Shown: positions 1-8,378, numbered from the stretch's first letter. The stretch is 64,000 bases of DNA from Gemmobacter lanyuensis (GCF_014652355.1 NZ_BMYQ01000017.1:401-64400), one strand, 5' to 3'. The notes: a model not told the origin generated them from the sequence alone. Numbers and translations are program-made.

Positions 1-111
1 CGGGTTCATCGACATCTTCACATTCGCAAGATCAACCCCGCTCCCGTCCGCCTTCACGCGAACCTTCACGTTGTAGTCAATCACGCGCTTCACAGGCACC
101 AATACCTTCAT
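1..111 (-). CDS. etfB: Electron transfer flavoprotein beta subunit, N-terminal fragment
   Basis: Only the first 37 codons are present; the gene runs off the left edge. The N-terminus reads [20 protein letters not shown], the standard opening of bacterial EtfB, and continues with VKMSMNP, also typical of the family. EtfB pairs with EtfA and FAD/AMP to pass electrons from acyl-CoA, sarcosine or dimethylglycine dehydrogenases to ETF-quinone oxidoreductase. The start is supported by a GGAG element about 9 bases upstream. It would be transcribed leftward out of the window. The identification rests on a short but diagnostic stretch. Confidence 0.9.
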   Translation of the reverse strand, partial: MKVLVPVKRVIDYNVKVRVKADGSGVDLANVKMSMNP

Positions 112-652
112 AAGGCGGTCTCCACAGCTAGGGTGTCAGGGGTACGCCACATAGAGCATGTAGCTTCGCGGCGGGTTAGAGTTGCTCGCAAAAGCGCTTG
201 ACCCGTTGAAGGGCGGTGTCGCTTCGAGGTGCGATTTTGAACGGGCGGCAAATGCGCCAGATGGCCGGTTTGTCTTGCAGCCTCTGACGCAAAGCCCCGG
301 CGACCTGGCCGCGACAAACAAATCCTGCCTGATGATAGCCTCGGCACACACAATAAACCCCTTCCGGGCTTTGACGATTGCCCAAGCCAAGGACTTTCTT
401 TCAGGTCGTCTGACAGCAGCGAAATCATGGCAGTAAATTCGGACAGTGGCGATGCGAGGTCATTTACAGGGGCAACCCGAATCTTCGGGCTTCGTCGTGA
501 TGATCTATCGGATAAAGACACTATGGTCAATGAAGTAAACACAAGTGTCTATTTTCCGTTCGGATAGATTCAGACTGCCACCCGCCTTGCATATTTCGGC
601 GCGATTGCGACATTGAAGATGACGAGGTCTGCGGTGATGCACAAATGACAAA
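112..652. other. Gene-free, compositionally odd stretch upstream of etfB
   Basis: About 540 bases without a reading frame that looks like a protein. Open frames exist on both strands but overlap each other, have no ribosome binding site and give low-complexity Ser/Arg/Pro translations. Positions about 500-650 are visibly more AT-rich than the surrounding genes. The stretch must hold the etfB promoter on the minus strand; the rest may be a decayed gene or a dispersed element. No inverted terminal repeats or transposase fragment could be recognised. Confidence 0.4.
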
Positions 653-670
653 GCCGCCCCGGAGGGCGGC
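653..670 (-). terminator. Second (backup) rho-independent terminator after the MFS gene
   Basis: A 7-bp GCCGCCC/GGGCGGC stem with a 4-base loop. Read on the minus strand it is followed by a T-rich run (TTTGTCATTTGT), so it fits a backup terminator for leftward transcription from the permease gene. Confidence 0.6.
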
Positions 671-692
671 CGATAGCAGGCCCAGAAAAACC

Positions 693-716
693 AACGGCGG
701 GGAAGCCCCCGCCGTT
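693..716 (-). terminator. Rho-independent terminator of the MFS permease gene
   Basis: A 10-bp stem (AACGGCGGGG against CCCCGCCGTT) with a 4-base loop, 12 bases past the permease stop codon; on the minus strand it is followed by GGTTTTTC. Strong, correctly placed terminator. Confidence 0.8.
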
Positions 717-727
717 TCAGATCTTTC

Positions 728-2020
728 TCAGGTGAGACGGACGCCCGACATTTCGGGTATCTTTCGCAGGGCCAGAAGCGTCGCTACACAGCAGACGATC
801 ACATACCACGCCGGGGCGAGGGGATCGCCGGTCGCGGCAATCAGCCAGGTCACGATGAACTGCCCGAAACCGCCGAACACCGCGACACCCAGGGCATAGA
901 CCAGCGACATGCCGGTGGCGCGCACCTCGACCGGGAAGATTTCCGCAACCGTCAGGATCACCGGCGCCGCACCACCTGCGTTCAGCGCACCCAGCACGAC
1001 AACCACGGTCAGCAGGGTGCCGACCGTCGGCACGGCATTCAGCATCAGGAAGCCCGGCCAGATCAGCAGCGCGAGAAGGGCGTAGCTGACCCCGATCACC
1101 GTGCGGCGGCCCAGCCGATCCGACAGCATGCCTGCAATCGGCGACACAAGGAAGGTCACGCAGCCGGCGGTAATCCCGGCCATCAGCGCGGTGGTCGGCG
1201 CCATGCCGAGTTGACGGATCGCATAGGTCGACATGTAGAGCACCACCACCGCATTCGCCGCGGTGCCACCAATGATCAGCGTTGTCCCAAGGGTGATTTT
1301 GCCCAGATGCGACCGCAGGGCGAGGCCGAGCGAGCTCACCTCGCGGGTCTTGGGCTGTGTTTCATTGGCATGGGTTTCCTTCAGGGCGCGGCGCAGCCAC
1401 AGCCCAACCGGCACGATCATCACACCCAGAAGGAAAGGCACGCGCCAGCCCCAGGATTGCAACTGTTCCGTGGAGAGGCTGGTGTTGAGCGTCAGCGCAA
1501 GACCAGCCGCAAGCATCACCGCGGCACCTTGGCTGGCCATCTGCCAGCTGCCGAAGAAGCCGCGTTCCTGCGGCGGCGCATATTCTGCCAGCAGGGTCGT
1601 CGAAGCACCGATCTCACCCCCGGCCGAGAAGCCTTGGATCAGGCGGCCCAGAACCAACATGACCGGTCCGAAAAGCCCGATCTGGTCATACGTCGGGGCA
1701 AGACCGATCATGCCGGTACCAATGGCCATCAGGAACAGGGTCAAAAGCGTGGCCGATTTGCGTCCCCGCCGATCAGCGTAAGAGCCGAGGATCATCCCCC
1801 CGAGCGGGCGCAGGAAAAAGCCTACGCCGTAGGTCGCAAAGGACAACAGTAGCTGCACCGTCGGATCCTGTGCCGGAAAGAACAGGGCACCGATGGTGGC
1901 CGCAAAGAAGCTGTAGATCACGAAATCGTAGAATTCGAGCGCATTGCCGATGGTGCAGGCGCTGATAAGGCGCAGGCGTCCCACGGCGGGTGCCGATTTG
2001 GCGCCGATCGTCGTCGTCAT
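728..2020 (-). CDS. MFS transporter, metabolite:H+ symporter (MHS) family
   Basis: 430 residues with about 12 hydrophobic segments. The loop 2-3 signature GSYADRRGRK is at residues 79-88, and the MHS-typical stretch RLIQGFSAGGEIGAS lies near 126-140, followed by LLAEYAPPQERG. This subfamily (ShiA, KgtP, ProP, CitA) imports carboxylates, betaines or shikimate with protons; the substrate cannot be read from the sequence. The start is supported by GGGAGGG about 7 bases upstream. It follows the LysR gene at 2237-3151 on the same strand, but a terminator lies between them, so it is probably monocistronic with its own AT-rich promoter and tandem terminators. Confidence 0.85.
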   Translation of the reverse strand: MTTTIGAKSAPAVGRLRLISACTIGNALEFYDFVIYSFFAATIGALFFPAQDPTVQLLLSFATYGVGFFLRPLGGMILGSYADRRGRKSATLLTLFLMAIGTGMIGLAPTYDQIGLFGPVMLVLGRLIQGFSAGGEIGASTTLLAEYAPPQERGFFGSWQMASQGAAVMLAAGLALTLNTSLSTEQLQSWGWRVPFLLGVMIVPVGLWLRRALKETHANETQPKTREVSSLGLALRSHLGKITLGTTLIIGGTAANAVVVLYMSTYAIRQLGMAPTTALMAGITAGCVTFLVSPIAGMLSDRLGRRTVIGVSYALLALLIWPGFLMLNAVPTVGTLLTVVVVLGALNAGGAAPVILTVAEIFPVEVRATGMSLVYALGVAVFGGFGQFIVTWLIAATGDPLAPAWYVIVCCVATLLALRKIPEMSGVRLT

Positions 2021-2071
2021 GGTATATCCCTCCCGCGCGGCAACGTCCTCCTGACCTGCCGCCTGACCAAA

Positions 2072-2103
2072 TTGTTACTTTCAATAGTATTATTTTGCAA
2101 CAA
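2072..2103 (-). promoter_or_regulatory. AT-rich promoter/operator region of the MFS gene
   Basis: This 32-base AT-rich island is bounded by TTGTTAC and GCAACAA arms in opposite orientation with a spacer of about 18 bases. It lies 52-83 bases upstream of the permease start. The shape suggests a dimeric regulator site near the promoter. No regulator can be assigned. Confidence 0.35.
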
Positions 2104-2171
2104 ATTCATTTAGCGACTGTTGCGCGGATTTCCATCGCAGGAAAGACCAAAAGATCAAAGAGTTAACTGAA

Positions 2172-2199
2172 CTCCGGGCGGGGGATCGCCCCGCCGGAG
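2172..2199 (-). terminator. Terminator of the OxyR-like regulator gene
   Basis: A GC-rich hairpin (CTCCGG and CGGGG arms against CCCCG and CCGGAG) sits about 38 bases past the stop of the LysR gene. On the minus strand it is followed by a T-rich but interrupted tract. Confidence 0.6.
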
Positions 2200-2236
2200 G
2201 GGAACAGACACAGCCGCACTTCGGCACGAATCTGTT

Positions 2237-3151
2237 TCAACCCGCCAAGGGTTGCAGCCCGAAAGAGGCCGCCGCACGCCGCAACGCCTCGGTCAACTGG
2301 GCAAAGCCCGCCTCCTCATCGGTGCCGACCGGAAAAAGCAGGGCGATATCCCGATGAGCATCGACCATCCGCAGCGGCGCAACCACCACCTCTTCGCGGT
2401 AGATCGCCTGCCTGCGGGCGAAAAGTTCGGGCAGGACGGCAACGCCTGTGCCCGTCGCCGCCATCAGAAGAATGGAATCGAGGCTTGTGCCTTCATAATC
2501 GTCCGACACCACGCCGCCACAAGCCGCAGCCAAGGCGTAGACGATCCGTGACAGCCGATGGCCGCGGTCAAGCGTCAGCAAACGGCGCCCCGTCAGCGCT
2601 TCGGGGCCGATTTCGGCCTGCCCGGCCAGCGGATCGTCCGTTGCCACGGCAACCCAGAGCTTTTCGTTGAAAAGCCGCTTCTGAATGGTGTTGGGATGGT
2701 CTTCGGGCGTGGAAATGATCGCGTCGAGACGCCCGGTCTTCAGACCGTCTTCAAGATTGCGGGTGTTTTCTTCGCGCACCAGAATACGCAGGTCAGGCAG
2801 GGTGCCGTGCAACCGTTGCACCACTTGCGGCAGAAGATAAGGCCCGATCGAGGGCAGAACCCCAAGCCGAAGCCGCCCCGCAAAGGGCAGGGCCGAAGTC
2901 ATCGCGCCCCGAAGATTTTCAACCTCGGCGAGAATGCGCTGCGCGCGGCGGACAAATTCCTCGCCCTTGGCAGTCGCTACGGCGCCTGCGCGCCCGCGCT
3001 CAAAAAGCCGAACGCCAAGATCAGCCTCAACCTGGGCAATCTGCGCCGAAAGGCTGGGCTGGCTGACATGCAGGACTTCGGCGGCCAGACTGAACCGGCC
3101 GAGACGATGAACCGTGACGACATATTCAAGCTGCCGAAGGCTAGGCCGCAT
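2237..3151 (-). CDS. OxyR-like LysR-family regulator lacking the peroxidatic cysteine
   Basis: 304 residues. The N-terminal winged helix-turn-helix (about 5-64) includes SQPSLSAQI as recognition helix. The effector domain contains GVLPSIGPYLLP (about 98-109), closely matching E. coli OxyR GLIPTVGPYLLP. At the position of OxyR Cys199 (motif GHC) this protein has GHR, with Arg199, and its only cysteine is Cys211, close to OxyR Cys208. A peroxide-driven disulfide switch is therefore impossible in the classical form. The gene is divergent from a bicarbonate-permease gene; the intergenic region holds two ATAG...CTAT motifs, the nearer one beginning 3 bases from this start codon, so autoregulation is likely. 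The ligand is unknown; metabolic or inorganic-carbon sensing is a possibility. Confidence 0.85.
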   Translation of the reverse strand: MRPSLRQLEYVVTVHRLGRFSLAAEVLHVSQPSLSAQIAQVEADLGVRLFERGRAGAVATAKGEEFVRRAQRILAEVENLRGAMTSALPFAGRLRLGVLPSIGPYLLPQVVQRLHGTLPDLRILVREENTRNLEDGLKTGRLDAIISTPEDHPNTIQKRLFNEKLWVAVATDDPLAGQAEIGPEALTGRRLLTLDRGHRLSRIVYALAAACGGVVSDDYEGTSLDSILLMAATGTGVAVLPELFARRQAIYREEVVVAPLRMVDAHRDIALLFPVGTDEEAGFAQLTEALRRAAASFGLQPLAG

Positions 3152-3153
3152 CT

Positions 3154-3199
3154 ATAGTTTTATCCTATATTTTATGGCTGGTGATAGTATTTATCCTAT
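3154..3199. promoter_or_regulatory. Tandem ATAG-N7/8-CTAT operator between the OxyR-like gene and the sbtA-like gene
   Basis: ATAG-N7-CTAT lies at 3154-3168 and ATAG-N8-CTAT at 3184-3199. Within them TTTATCCTAT is repeated exactly with a 31-base offset, close to three helical turns. ATAG-N7-CTAT is the half-site form of the known OxyR consensus, although the classical spacing between half-sites is 7 rather than 15 bases. Position and match to the neighbouring OxyR-like regulator make this the likely shared operator. Confidence 0.65.
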
Positions 3200-3245
3200 G
3201 GCCAAATTTGGGGCAACAGCACGCCAACCGTTTAGGAGTGCGCAA

Positions 3246-4211
3246 ATGCCCAATGCTCTCGACATGTTGGCGGGGAACCTTCTGGTCCCGACCATCCTGT
3301 TTTTCGTTCTCGGCCTGCTGGCCGCCCTTATCCGCAGCGACCTGTCCATTCCCGAAGGCGCGGCCCGGTTCATGTCGCTTTACCTGCTGCTGTCGATCGG
3401 GTTCAAAGGTGGACACAGCCTTGCCGATCATGGGCTGAAGCCCGATCTCTTCGCGGCCATCGGCGTGGGGGTGCTGCTTTCCTTTGCCATTCCCTTCATT
3501 GCCTTCGCGCTGCTGCGGATCATGACGCAGCTTGACCGCACCAATGCCGCCGCCGTCGCGGCGCATTACGGATCGGTGTCGATCGTGACCTTCGTTGCCG
3601 CGACCAGCCTCCTGGATCTGCGGGGGATCGCCTCGGATGGATATATGGTCGCCGTTGCCGCCGCGATGGAGGTTCCGGCCATCCTGTCCGGACTCTGGAT
3701 CGCCCACCGGGTTGCGGGGCAGGGGAAAAGCGGTTCGGTGCCGATGCGCGAACTTCTAGCAAATGGTTCGATCCTGCTGCTTCTGGGCGCATTTGCCATC
3801 GGCTTCGTTACCCAGGACAAGGGCATGAAGATGATCGCGCCCTTCGTCGTCACACCGTTCACCGGCATCCTTTGCCTTTTCCTGCTCGACATGGGGCTTT
3901 CCGCCGGGCGCAGCCTTCTGAAGAACCGCCATCTGCTGACGCCCGGCCTGTTCGGGTTCGGCGTGGTCATGCCGCTGACCGGCGGGCTTATGGGCTGCGC
4001 GGCCGGGCATCTGATCGGGCTGCAACCGGGAAGCCTGTTCCTGCTGACCGTTCTGGCTGCGTCTGCCTCTTACATCGCGGTTCCGGCGGCCATGCGGATC
4101 GCCCTGCCGCAGGCGCAGCCGGGGGTCTATCTGACCCTTTCGCTGGGGGTGACTTTCCCCTTCAACATCACATTCGGCCTGCCACTCTACCTTACGCTTG
4201 CGGGGATGTGA
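3246..4211 (+). CDS. Sodium-dependent bicarbonate transport family permease (SbtA-like)
   Basis: 321 residues, about ten hydrophobic segments, no signal peptide. The sequence matches the SbtA/DUF897 family, with conserved stretches MSLYLLLSIGFKGG, AAHYGSVS and AASASYIAVPAAMR. Cyanobacterial SbtA is a high-affinity Na+/HCO3- symporter of the inner membrane; proteobacterial members are less well characterised. ATG at 3246 is chosen because AGGAG lies 7 bases upstream; an in-frame upstream extension has no binding site. It is divergent from and probably controlled by the OxyR-like regulator. No SbtB-like PII gene is adjacent. Confidence 0.85.
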   Translation: MPNALDMLAGNLLVPTILFFVLGLLAALIRSDLSIPEGAARFMSLYLLLSIGFKGGHSLADHGLKPDLFAAIGVGVLLSFAIPFIAFALLRIMTQLDRTNAAAVAAHYGSVSIVTFVAATSLLDLRGIASDGYMVAVAAAMEVPAILSGLWIAHRVAGQGKSGSVPMRELLANGSILLLLGAFAIGFVTQDKGMKMIAPFVVTPFTGILCLFLLDMGLSAGRSLLKNRHLLTPGLFGFGVVMPLTGGLMGCAAGHLIGLQPGSLFLLTVLAASASYIAVPAAMRIALPQAQPGVYLTLSLGVTFPFNITFGLPLYLTLAGM

Positions 4212-4349
4212 TCGCCATGGCTGGCCGGGCAGGGGCGCCGCTTCCTGCCCGGCCAGCTTGGTCGGACACCGTCGCAGTGCCACGACTATCTTATGGTTAT
4301 GATCCCCAACCCCGGGGTGACACAGGGCTGCGAAGCGATTACCGGAGGC

Positions 4350-4388
4350 ATGTTGTCTGCGCCCCGGCGGGCCAGACGTTCGGAGTAA
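4350..4388 (+). CDS. Possible 12-residue leader peptide upstream of the histidine kinase
   Basis: A very short ORF encoding MLSAPRRARRSE is preceded by CCGGAGG, a better ribosome binding site than that of the kinase. Its stop lies 17 bases before the kinase start, in a different frame. Five of twelve residues are arginine. It could be a translational leader or attenuator, or chance. No obvious competing hairpins were seen. Confidence 0.3.
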   Translation: MLSAPRRARRSE

Positions 4389-4405
4389 CAGAGGCCGAAG
4401 ACAGC

Positions 4406-6313
4406 ATGGCAGTTCCGGTGCGCAAAGCATTGGTCGCGGATCTTGAGCGCATCCTGCTGGCCCTGGCCTTCTGGCTCGGGCTGGCCGCCGGTCCGCTGCA
4501 GGCCGCCGATGACTGGATCGAGCGGCTCGGCCTGCTGCAAGATCCGGCCGCGAATTTTACACCCGATTCCGTCCGCGCCGGTCCTTTCCAATCCTATGAC
4601 CATCAGCTGGCCTTGGGGTTTTCGCGGGCCGCCCATTGGGTTCGGGTCGAATTGCGCCCCTCGGCCGTGCCCTTGCTGCTGTCGATCGAGATTCCGAACC
4701 TGGACCACGTCCGTCTCCTCCGGCGTGACAAGGCCGGTGTCTGGCACACCACCGAAAGCGGTGACACCGTCCCCTATGCCGAGCGGCCCTGGCGATCTCC
4801 GTTTCTGGCGTTCCGGATCGAGCCCGAGCAGACCGGCCAACCGCTTTATCTGCGGATCCTGACGACCGGAACCACGGGGATCAACATCGCCGCCCGTCCC
4901 ATTGAACAAGGGCTTTTGTCGGAACACCGGCACATGATCCTTGATGCGGCGATTTTCGGCTTGGTCCTGATGGCGATTGCGTTGTGCCTTTTGCTCTATG
5001 CCGTTTCGCGTCAGCGCATTTTTCTGGGCTTTTGCCTGACCCAAATGCTCTGGCTGGCGGAGGCAGTGACCTTCAACGGCTATACTTCGGTTCTGCTGCC
5101 GGGCACCCCGACGGACCGCATCTATTCAGTCCTCGGGTCAGCAAGCTTTCTTGTGGACATGTTCTTCCACATTGCGCTGGTCCGTCGGTTCCGTCCCGCC
5201 GCATGGGCCTTCTGGACCGCGACGGGGGTGGCGGTTCTGGGCCTTTTCGCCGTGCCGATCCTGTTTTTTCAGGACGTGATGCTGGCGATGCAGTTCCGCA
5301 CCATCCTGTCGGCGATCTTTGTCGTACTGATGGCCGTCATGGCTTGGACGGCAAAGGCGCCCTCGGTCGTATCGGTCGGCATGTTGCGCACGGTCTATAG
5401 CGCGCTCGTATTGTCCATTTGTATCTGGCTATTGCCCATGTTGGGCTGGACCGCGCCTCTGTCGATCTCATTTCAGGCCATCATGTTGCAAGGGACGGTG
5501 AACCTTGCGCTCATCATGGCGATGCTCGCCTATCAGACCCTGCGGGAACGGCGGCTGGCCGAGGTGGCGTCCGAACGCATGCGCGATGCGGAAACCGAAC
5601 GTCGCGTTCAAAGCCAGAGCCTCGAGGCGCAGCGCAATCTGACCTGGATGCTGTCGCATGAGGTGGGAACCTCGCTTGCCATCATCCGGCTTGCCCTGAC
5701 GCGCGAGACGATTTCCGATCGCAATGCCCGCCGCATCGACAAGGCAATCAATGGGCTGGATCGCGTGATCCGCCATTGCCTTGATACGGACCGCATTCAG
5801 GCCGGGCAGTTGGCAATCAGCCCCCGGAAGCTCGATTTGACAGAGGTTGTTCTGGGCCTGCGCGAACAGTTCCACGGCCAGCGCCGGATCGCGGATGACG
5901 GGCTGCAAGAGCCGATCTTCTTGACGACAGACCCCGACCTGATCCGGGTCACGCTGACGCATATCCTTGAAAACGCGATAAAATATTCACCAGAAGATAC
6001 CCCGATCCAGTTGCAGATCGCGCCCTTGGCCGATCGGGCGGGGGTCAGGATCACTGTCCGAAATGAACGGCTGGCCGGTCCTGCACCCGATGCCGGGCGC
6101 GTCTTCGACAAGTTCTACCGTGACCCGCATGTTCTTGCCACAAGCGGCAGCGGGCTGGGGCTGTTCATCGTGCGCCAGGTTGCAAAGGCTTTGGGCGGGT
6201 CTGCCAGGTTTCAGATCGAGGATGATTTCGCCATTCTGACACTGGACCTGCCGGATCTGACCGGAACACCGTCGGACTTGGCAGTTCCCCGTCTTCAGCG
6301 CGTTTCGGGCTGA
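4406..6313 (+). CDS. Sensor histidine kinase with 7TMR-DISM extracellular and membrane domains
   Basis: 635 residues. Order: signal peptide (about 1-34, ending LQAADD), a periplasmic DISM extracellular domain (about 35-175), seven hydrophobic segments (about 178-375), coiled linker, HisKA with H418 in MLSHEVGTS, and HATPase_c with N box HILENAIKYS and G box GSGLGLF. DISM domains are thought to bind carbohydrate-like or small ligands outside the cell. No response regulator is adjacent, so it is an orphan kinase here. The H-box reads SHEVGTSL instead of the common SHELRTPL, an unusual phosphorylation region. The ATG at 4406 is the first plausible start; GAGG is 11 bases upstream. Its 3' end overlaps mntR by 19 bases, convergently. 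Confidence 0.85.
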   Translation: MAVPVRKALVADLERILLALAFWLGLAAGPLQAADDWIERLGLLQDPAANFTPDSVRAGPFQSYDHQLALGFSRAAHWVRVELRPSAVPLLLSIEIPNLDHVRLLRRDKAGVWHTTESGDTVPYAERPWRSPFLAFRIEPEQTGQPLYLRILTTGTTGINIAARPIEQGLLSEHRHMILDAAIFGLVLMAIALCLLLYAVSRQRIFLGFCLTQMLWLAEAVTFNGYTSVLLPGTPTDRIYSVLGSASFLVDMFFHIALVRRFRPAAWAFWTATGVAVLGLFAVPILFFQDVMLAMQFRTILSAIFVVLMAVMAWTAKAPSVVSVGMLRTVYSALVLSICIWLLPMLGWTAPLSISFQAIMLQGTVNLALIMAMLAYQTLRERRLAEVASERMRDAETERRVQSQSLEAQRNLTWMLSHEVGTSLAIIRLALTRETISDRNARRIDKAINGLDRVIRHCLDTDRIQAGQLAISPRKLDLTEVVLGLREQFHGQRRIADDGLQEPIFLTTDPDLIRVTLTHILENAIKYSPEDTPIQLQIAPLADRAGVRITVRNERLAGPAPDAGRVFDKFYRDPHVLATSGSGLGLFIVRQVAKALGGSARFQIEDDFAILTLDLPDLTGTPSDLAVPRLQRVSG

Positions 6314-6765
6314 CCGCGCCTTTCGGCAAAGGCCGCAAACAGGGCCAGCGTCCGGGCGCTGACATGGTGCTCGATGCCCTCGGCATCCTGTTCCGCGGTT
6401 TCGGCATCCAGCCCAAGCCGGATCAGAAAGCGCACGACGATGTCATGGCGGACCCGACATTCCTCGGCCAGGGCGCGGCCCTGATCCGTCAGAAAGACCG
6501 AACGGTAGCGCGCGCGCATCACCAGCCCGTCCCGCGCCAGCCGGTCCAACGTCTTGGCCACCGTCGGCGCCGTCACGCCCAGCCGCGATGCGATGTCCAC
6601 CGGGCGGGCCTCGCCGAAATGGGCGATCAGCTCGGCGATCAGTTCGACGTAATCTTCGGCCAGCTCGCTCCGCCGGGCTTCGCGCACGGCCTGAAAGGCG
6701 CCAGCCTGCGTTTCGGCGCTCCGCAGATCGTCCTCGGCGGAAAGGGGGGCGGGAACTGGTTTCAT
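6295..6765 (-). CDS. mntR: Manganese-responsive DtxR-family transcriptional regulator MntR
   Basis: 156 residues. The winged helix is centred on ASRLGVTAPTVAKTLDRLARDGLV (about 59-82), followed by a metal-binding dimerisation domain with EECRVRHDIVVRFL and EGIEHHVSARTL, which carry the expected Glu/His/Cys ligands. As in other alphaproteobacterial and enterobacterial MntR proteins, there is no C-terminal SH3 domain. It represses mntH in the presence of Mn(II). CGGAG precedes the start. Divergent from mntH; a perfect 7-bp inverted repeat lies between them. Confidence 0.9.
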   Translation of the reverse strand: MKPVPAPLSAEDDLRSAETQAGAFQAVREARRSELAEDYVELIAELIAHFGEARPVDIASRLGVTAPTVAKTLDRLARDGLVMRARYRSVFLTDQGRALAEECRVRHDIVVRFLIRLGLDAETAEQDAEGIEHHVSARTLALFAAFAERRGQPETR

Positions 6766-6815
6766 GGCACACTCCGGTCGAAGAACACTCTTGACACGAA
6801 AGGGGGGGCGGTATC

Positions 6816-6835
6816 AAGTTAGCACCGTCTAACTT
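6816..6835. promoter_or_regulatory. MntR operator between mntR and mntH
   Basis: AAGTTAG-N6-CTAACTT is a perfect inverted repeat in the mntR/mntH divergent region. A TTGACA hexamer at 6791-6796 lies upstream on the plus strand, so the palindrome overlaps or follows the mntH -10 region, the right place for repression. MntR assignment rests on position and symmetry. Confidence 0.75.
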
Positions 6836-6884
6836 TTCATGCATCAACCAACAACTCGACCCATTGACGGGGGCACGATCCAAG

Positions 6885-8210
6885 ATGACCAGCAATGCCT
6901 GGCGGCAAAACCGCGACGAACCCTCCCTGTCCGAGGTGTTCCGCTCTGTCGTCGTTCCCAGTGGCGCCTCGCCCTTCCGCCGGTTTCTAGCCTTTGTCGG
7001 GCCGGGCTATCTGGTTGCGGTGGGCTATATGGACCCGGGCAACTGGGCCACGTCGCTCGCCGGGGGGGCGAAGTTTGGCTATACGTTGCTCTTTGTTGCG
7101 CTCTTGTCGAACATCATGGCGATCCTGCTGCAATCGCTTTGCGCGCGGCTGGCCATCGCCTCGGGGCGTGATCTGGCGCAAGCCTGCCGGGATGCCTATC
7201 CGCGCTGGGTGTCTTTCCCGCTCTGGATTTTTGCCGAGGCTGCGATCATTGCAACTGACCTGGCCGAGGTGATCGGCACCGCGATCGGCCTGAACCTGCT
7301 GTTCGGGATCCCGCTGGAAATCGGGGTTTTCATTACTGCGGCAGATGTGTTCCTGATCCTGTGGCTGCAAAATCGGGGCTTCCGCTATGTCGAGGCCTTC
7401 GTGATCGCGCTGCTGGGGGTGATAGCTGCCTGTTTCGTGGTGCAGATCGGGCTGGCAGATCCGGACTGGGGCGCCGTGATCCGCGGCTTTGCGCCCTCGG
7501 TCGAAATCGCCACCAACCCCGAGATGCTGTATCTCGCGCTGGGGATCATCGGGGCGACGGTCATGCCGCATAACCTCTATCTTCATTCCGGGATCGTGCA
7601 GACCCGGGCCTTCGGCACCCACCCCGACCAGAAACGCGATGCGCTGCGGATGGCCACCTGGGACAGCACGCTGGCGCTGATGCTGGCGCTGGGGGTCAAT
7701 GCCTCGATCCTGATCCTTGCGGCGGCGGCCTTTCACACCAGCGGCAATACCGAGATTGTCGAGATCGATCAGGCCCATGCGTTGCTTTCGCCCCTGCTGG
7801 GCGGAGGAATCGCGCCGATGATGTTCGGGGTGGCGCTGCTGGCCTGCGGGCTCAATGCCACGGTCACGGCAACCATGGCGGGCCAGATCGTGATGGAGGG
7901 CTTCATCGCCTTCCGCATCAGCCCGGTTCTGCGCCGCCTGATCACCCGCGTTCTGGCCATTGCCCCTGCGGTTGCGGTGATCCTGATCTATGGCAGCCAG
8001 GAAACCGGCAAGCTGTTGATCCTCAGCCAGGTCATCCTGTCGTTCCAGCTGCCCTTTGCCATCGTGCCACTGGTGATGTTCACCGCAAGCCGGGCGAAGA
8101 TGGGCGATATGGTGGCGCCGAAATGGCTGACGGCGGTCTGTGCGCTGGTCGCGCTGACCATCATCGGGCTGAACCTGAACCTGCTCAGTTCGATCATTTT
8201 GGGGGGCTGA
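6885..8210 (+). CDS. mntH: Nramp-family Mn(II)/H+ symporter MntH
   Basis: 441 residues with about 11 membrane segments. The Nramp hallmarks are present: MDPGNWATS in TM1 (the DPGN metal-binding motif) and [10 protein letters not shown] in TM6 (MPH motif). It imports Mn(II), and less specifically Fe(II), with protons across the inner membrane. ATG at 6885 is preferred over a TTG seven codons upstream. It is divergent from mntR and downstream of the palindrome, so it should be induced by Mn limitation. Confidence 0.93.
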   Translation: MTSNAWRQNRDEPSLSEVFRSVVVPSGASPFRRFLAFVGPGYLVAVGYMDPGNWATSLAGGAKFGYTLLFVALLSNIMAILLQSLCARLAIASGRDLAQACRDAYPRWVSFPLWIFAEAAIIATDLAEVIGTAIGLNLLFGIPLEIGVFITAADVFLILWLQNRGFRYVEAFVIALLGVIAACFVVQIGLADPDWGAVIRGFAPSVEIATNPEMLYLALGIIGATVMPHNLYLHSGIVQTRAFGTHPDQKRDALRMATWDSTLALMLALGVNASILILAAAAFHTSGNTEIVEIDQAHALLSPLLGGGIAPMMFGVALLACGLNATVTATMAGQIVMEGFIAFRISPVLRRLITRVLAIAPAVAVILIYGSQETGKLLILSQVILSFQLPFAIVPLVMFTASRAKMGDMVAPKWLTAVCALVALTIIGLNLNLLSSIILGG

Positions 8211-8318
8211 CCCCATCGCCCCACAGTATTGTGGGATGCAGAGGGCGGACGATGCGGCGCAAGGGGGCAGACGGCAGGCATCGCCAATCACCCCTTGGCG
8301 CATCCGGACAAAAAAGAA

Positions 8319-8340
8319 CCGGCCCGCAAGAACGGGCCGG
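8319..8340 (-). terminator. Terminator of the NCS1 permease / hydantoinase operon
   Basis: A perfect 8-bp stem CCGGCCCG/CGGGCCGG with a 6-base loop, 39 bases past the permease stop, followed on the minus strand by TTCTTTTTTG. Confidence 0.85.
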
Positions 8341-8378
8341 AGTTGAACGCAGCCAGCGGGGAGCCTTGCTGCGTAGGG

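Noticed and set aside
108-542. 144-codon minus-strand frame upstream of etfB
   Set aside because: It overlaps the etfB start, has no binding site, and its Ser/Arg/Pro-rich translation does not resemble a folded protein.
3154-3199. A canonical E. coli-type OxyR tetramer site
   Set aside because: Half-sites match but the gap between them is 15 bases rather than 7 and the second half-site has an N8 core, so only a variant site is claimed.
3872-4405. In-frame upstream extension of the DISM kinase into the sbtA-like gene
   Set aside because: It runs out of frame through the permease gene, and the kinase signal peptide begins only after 4406.
6987-8303. Long minus-strand frame opposite mntH
   Set aside because: Shadow of the Nramp gene; no ribosome binding site and no domain pattern.
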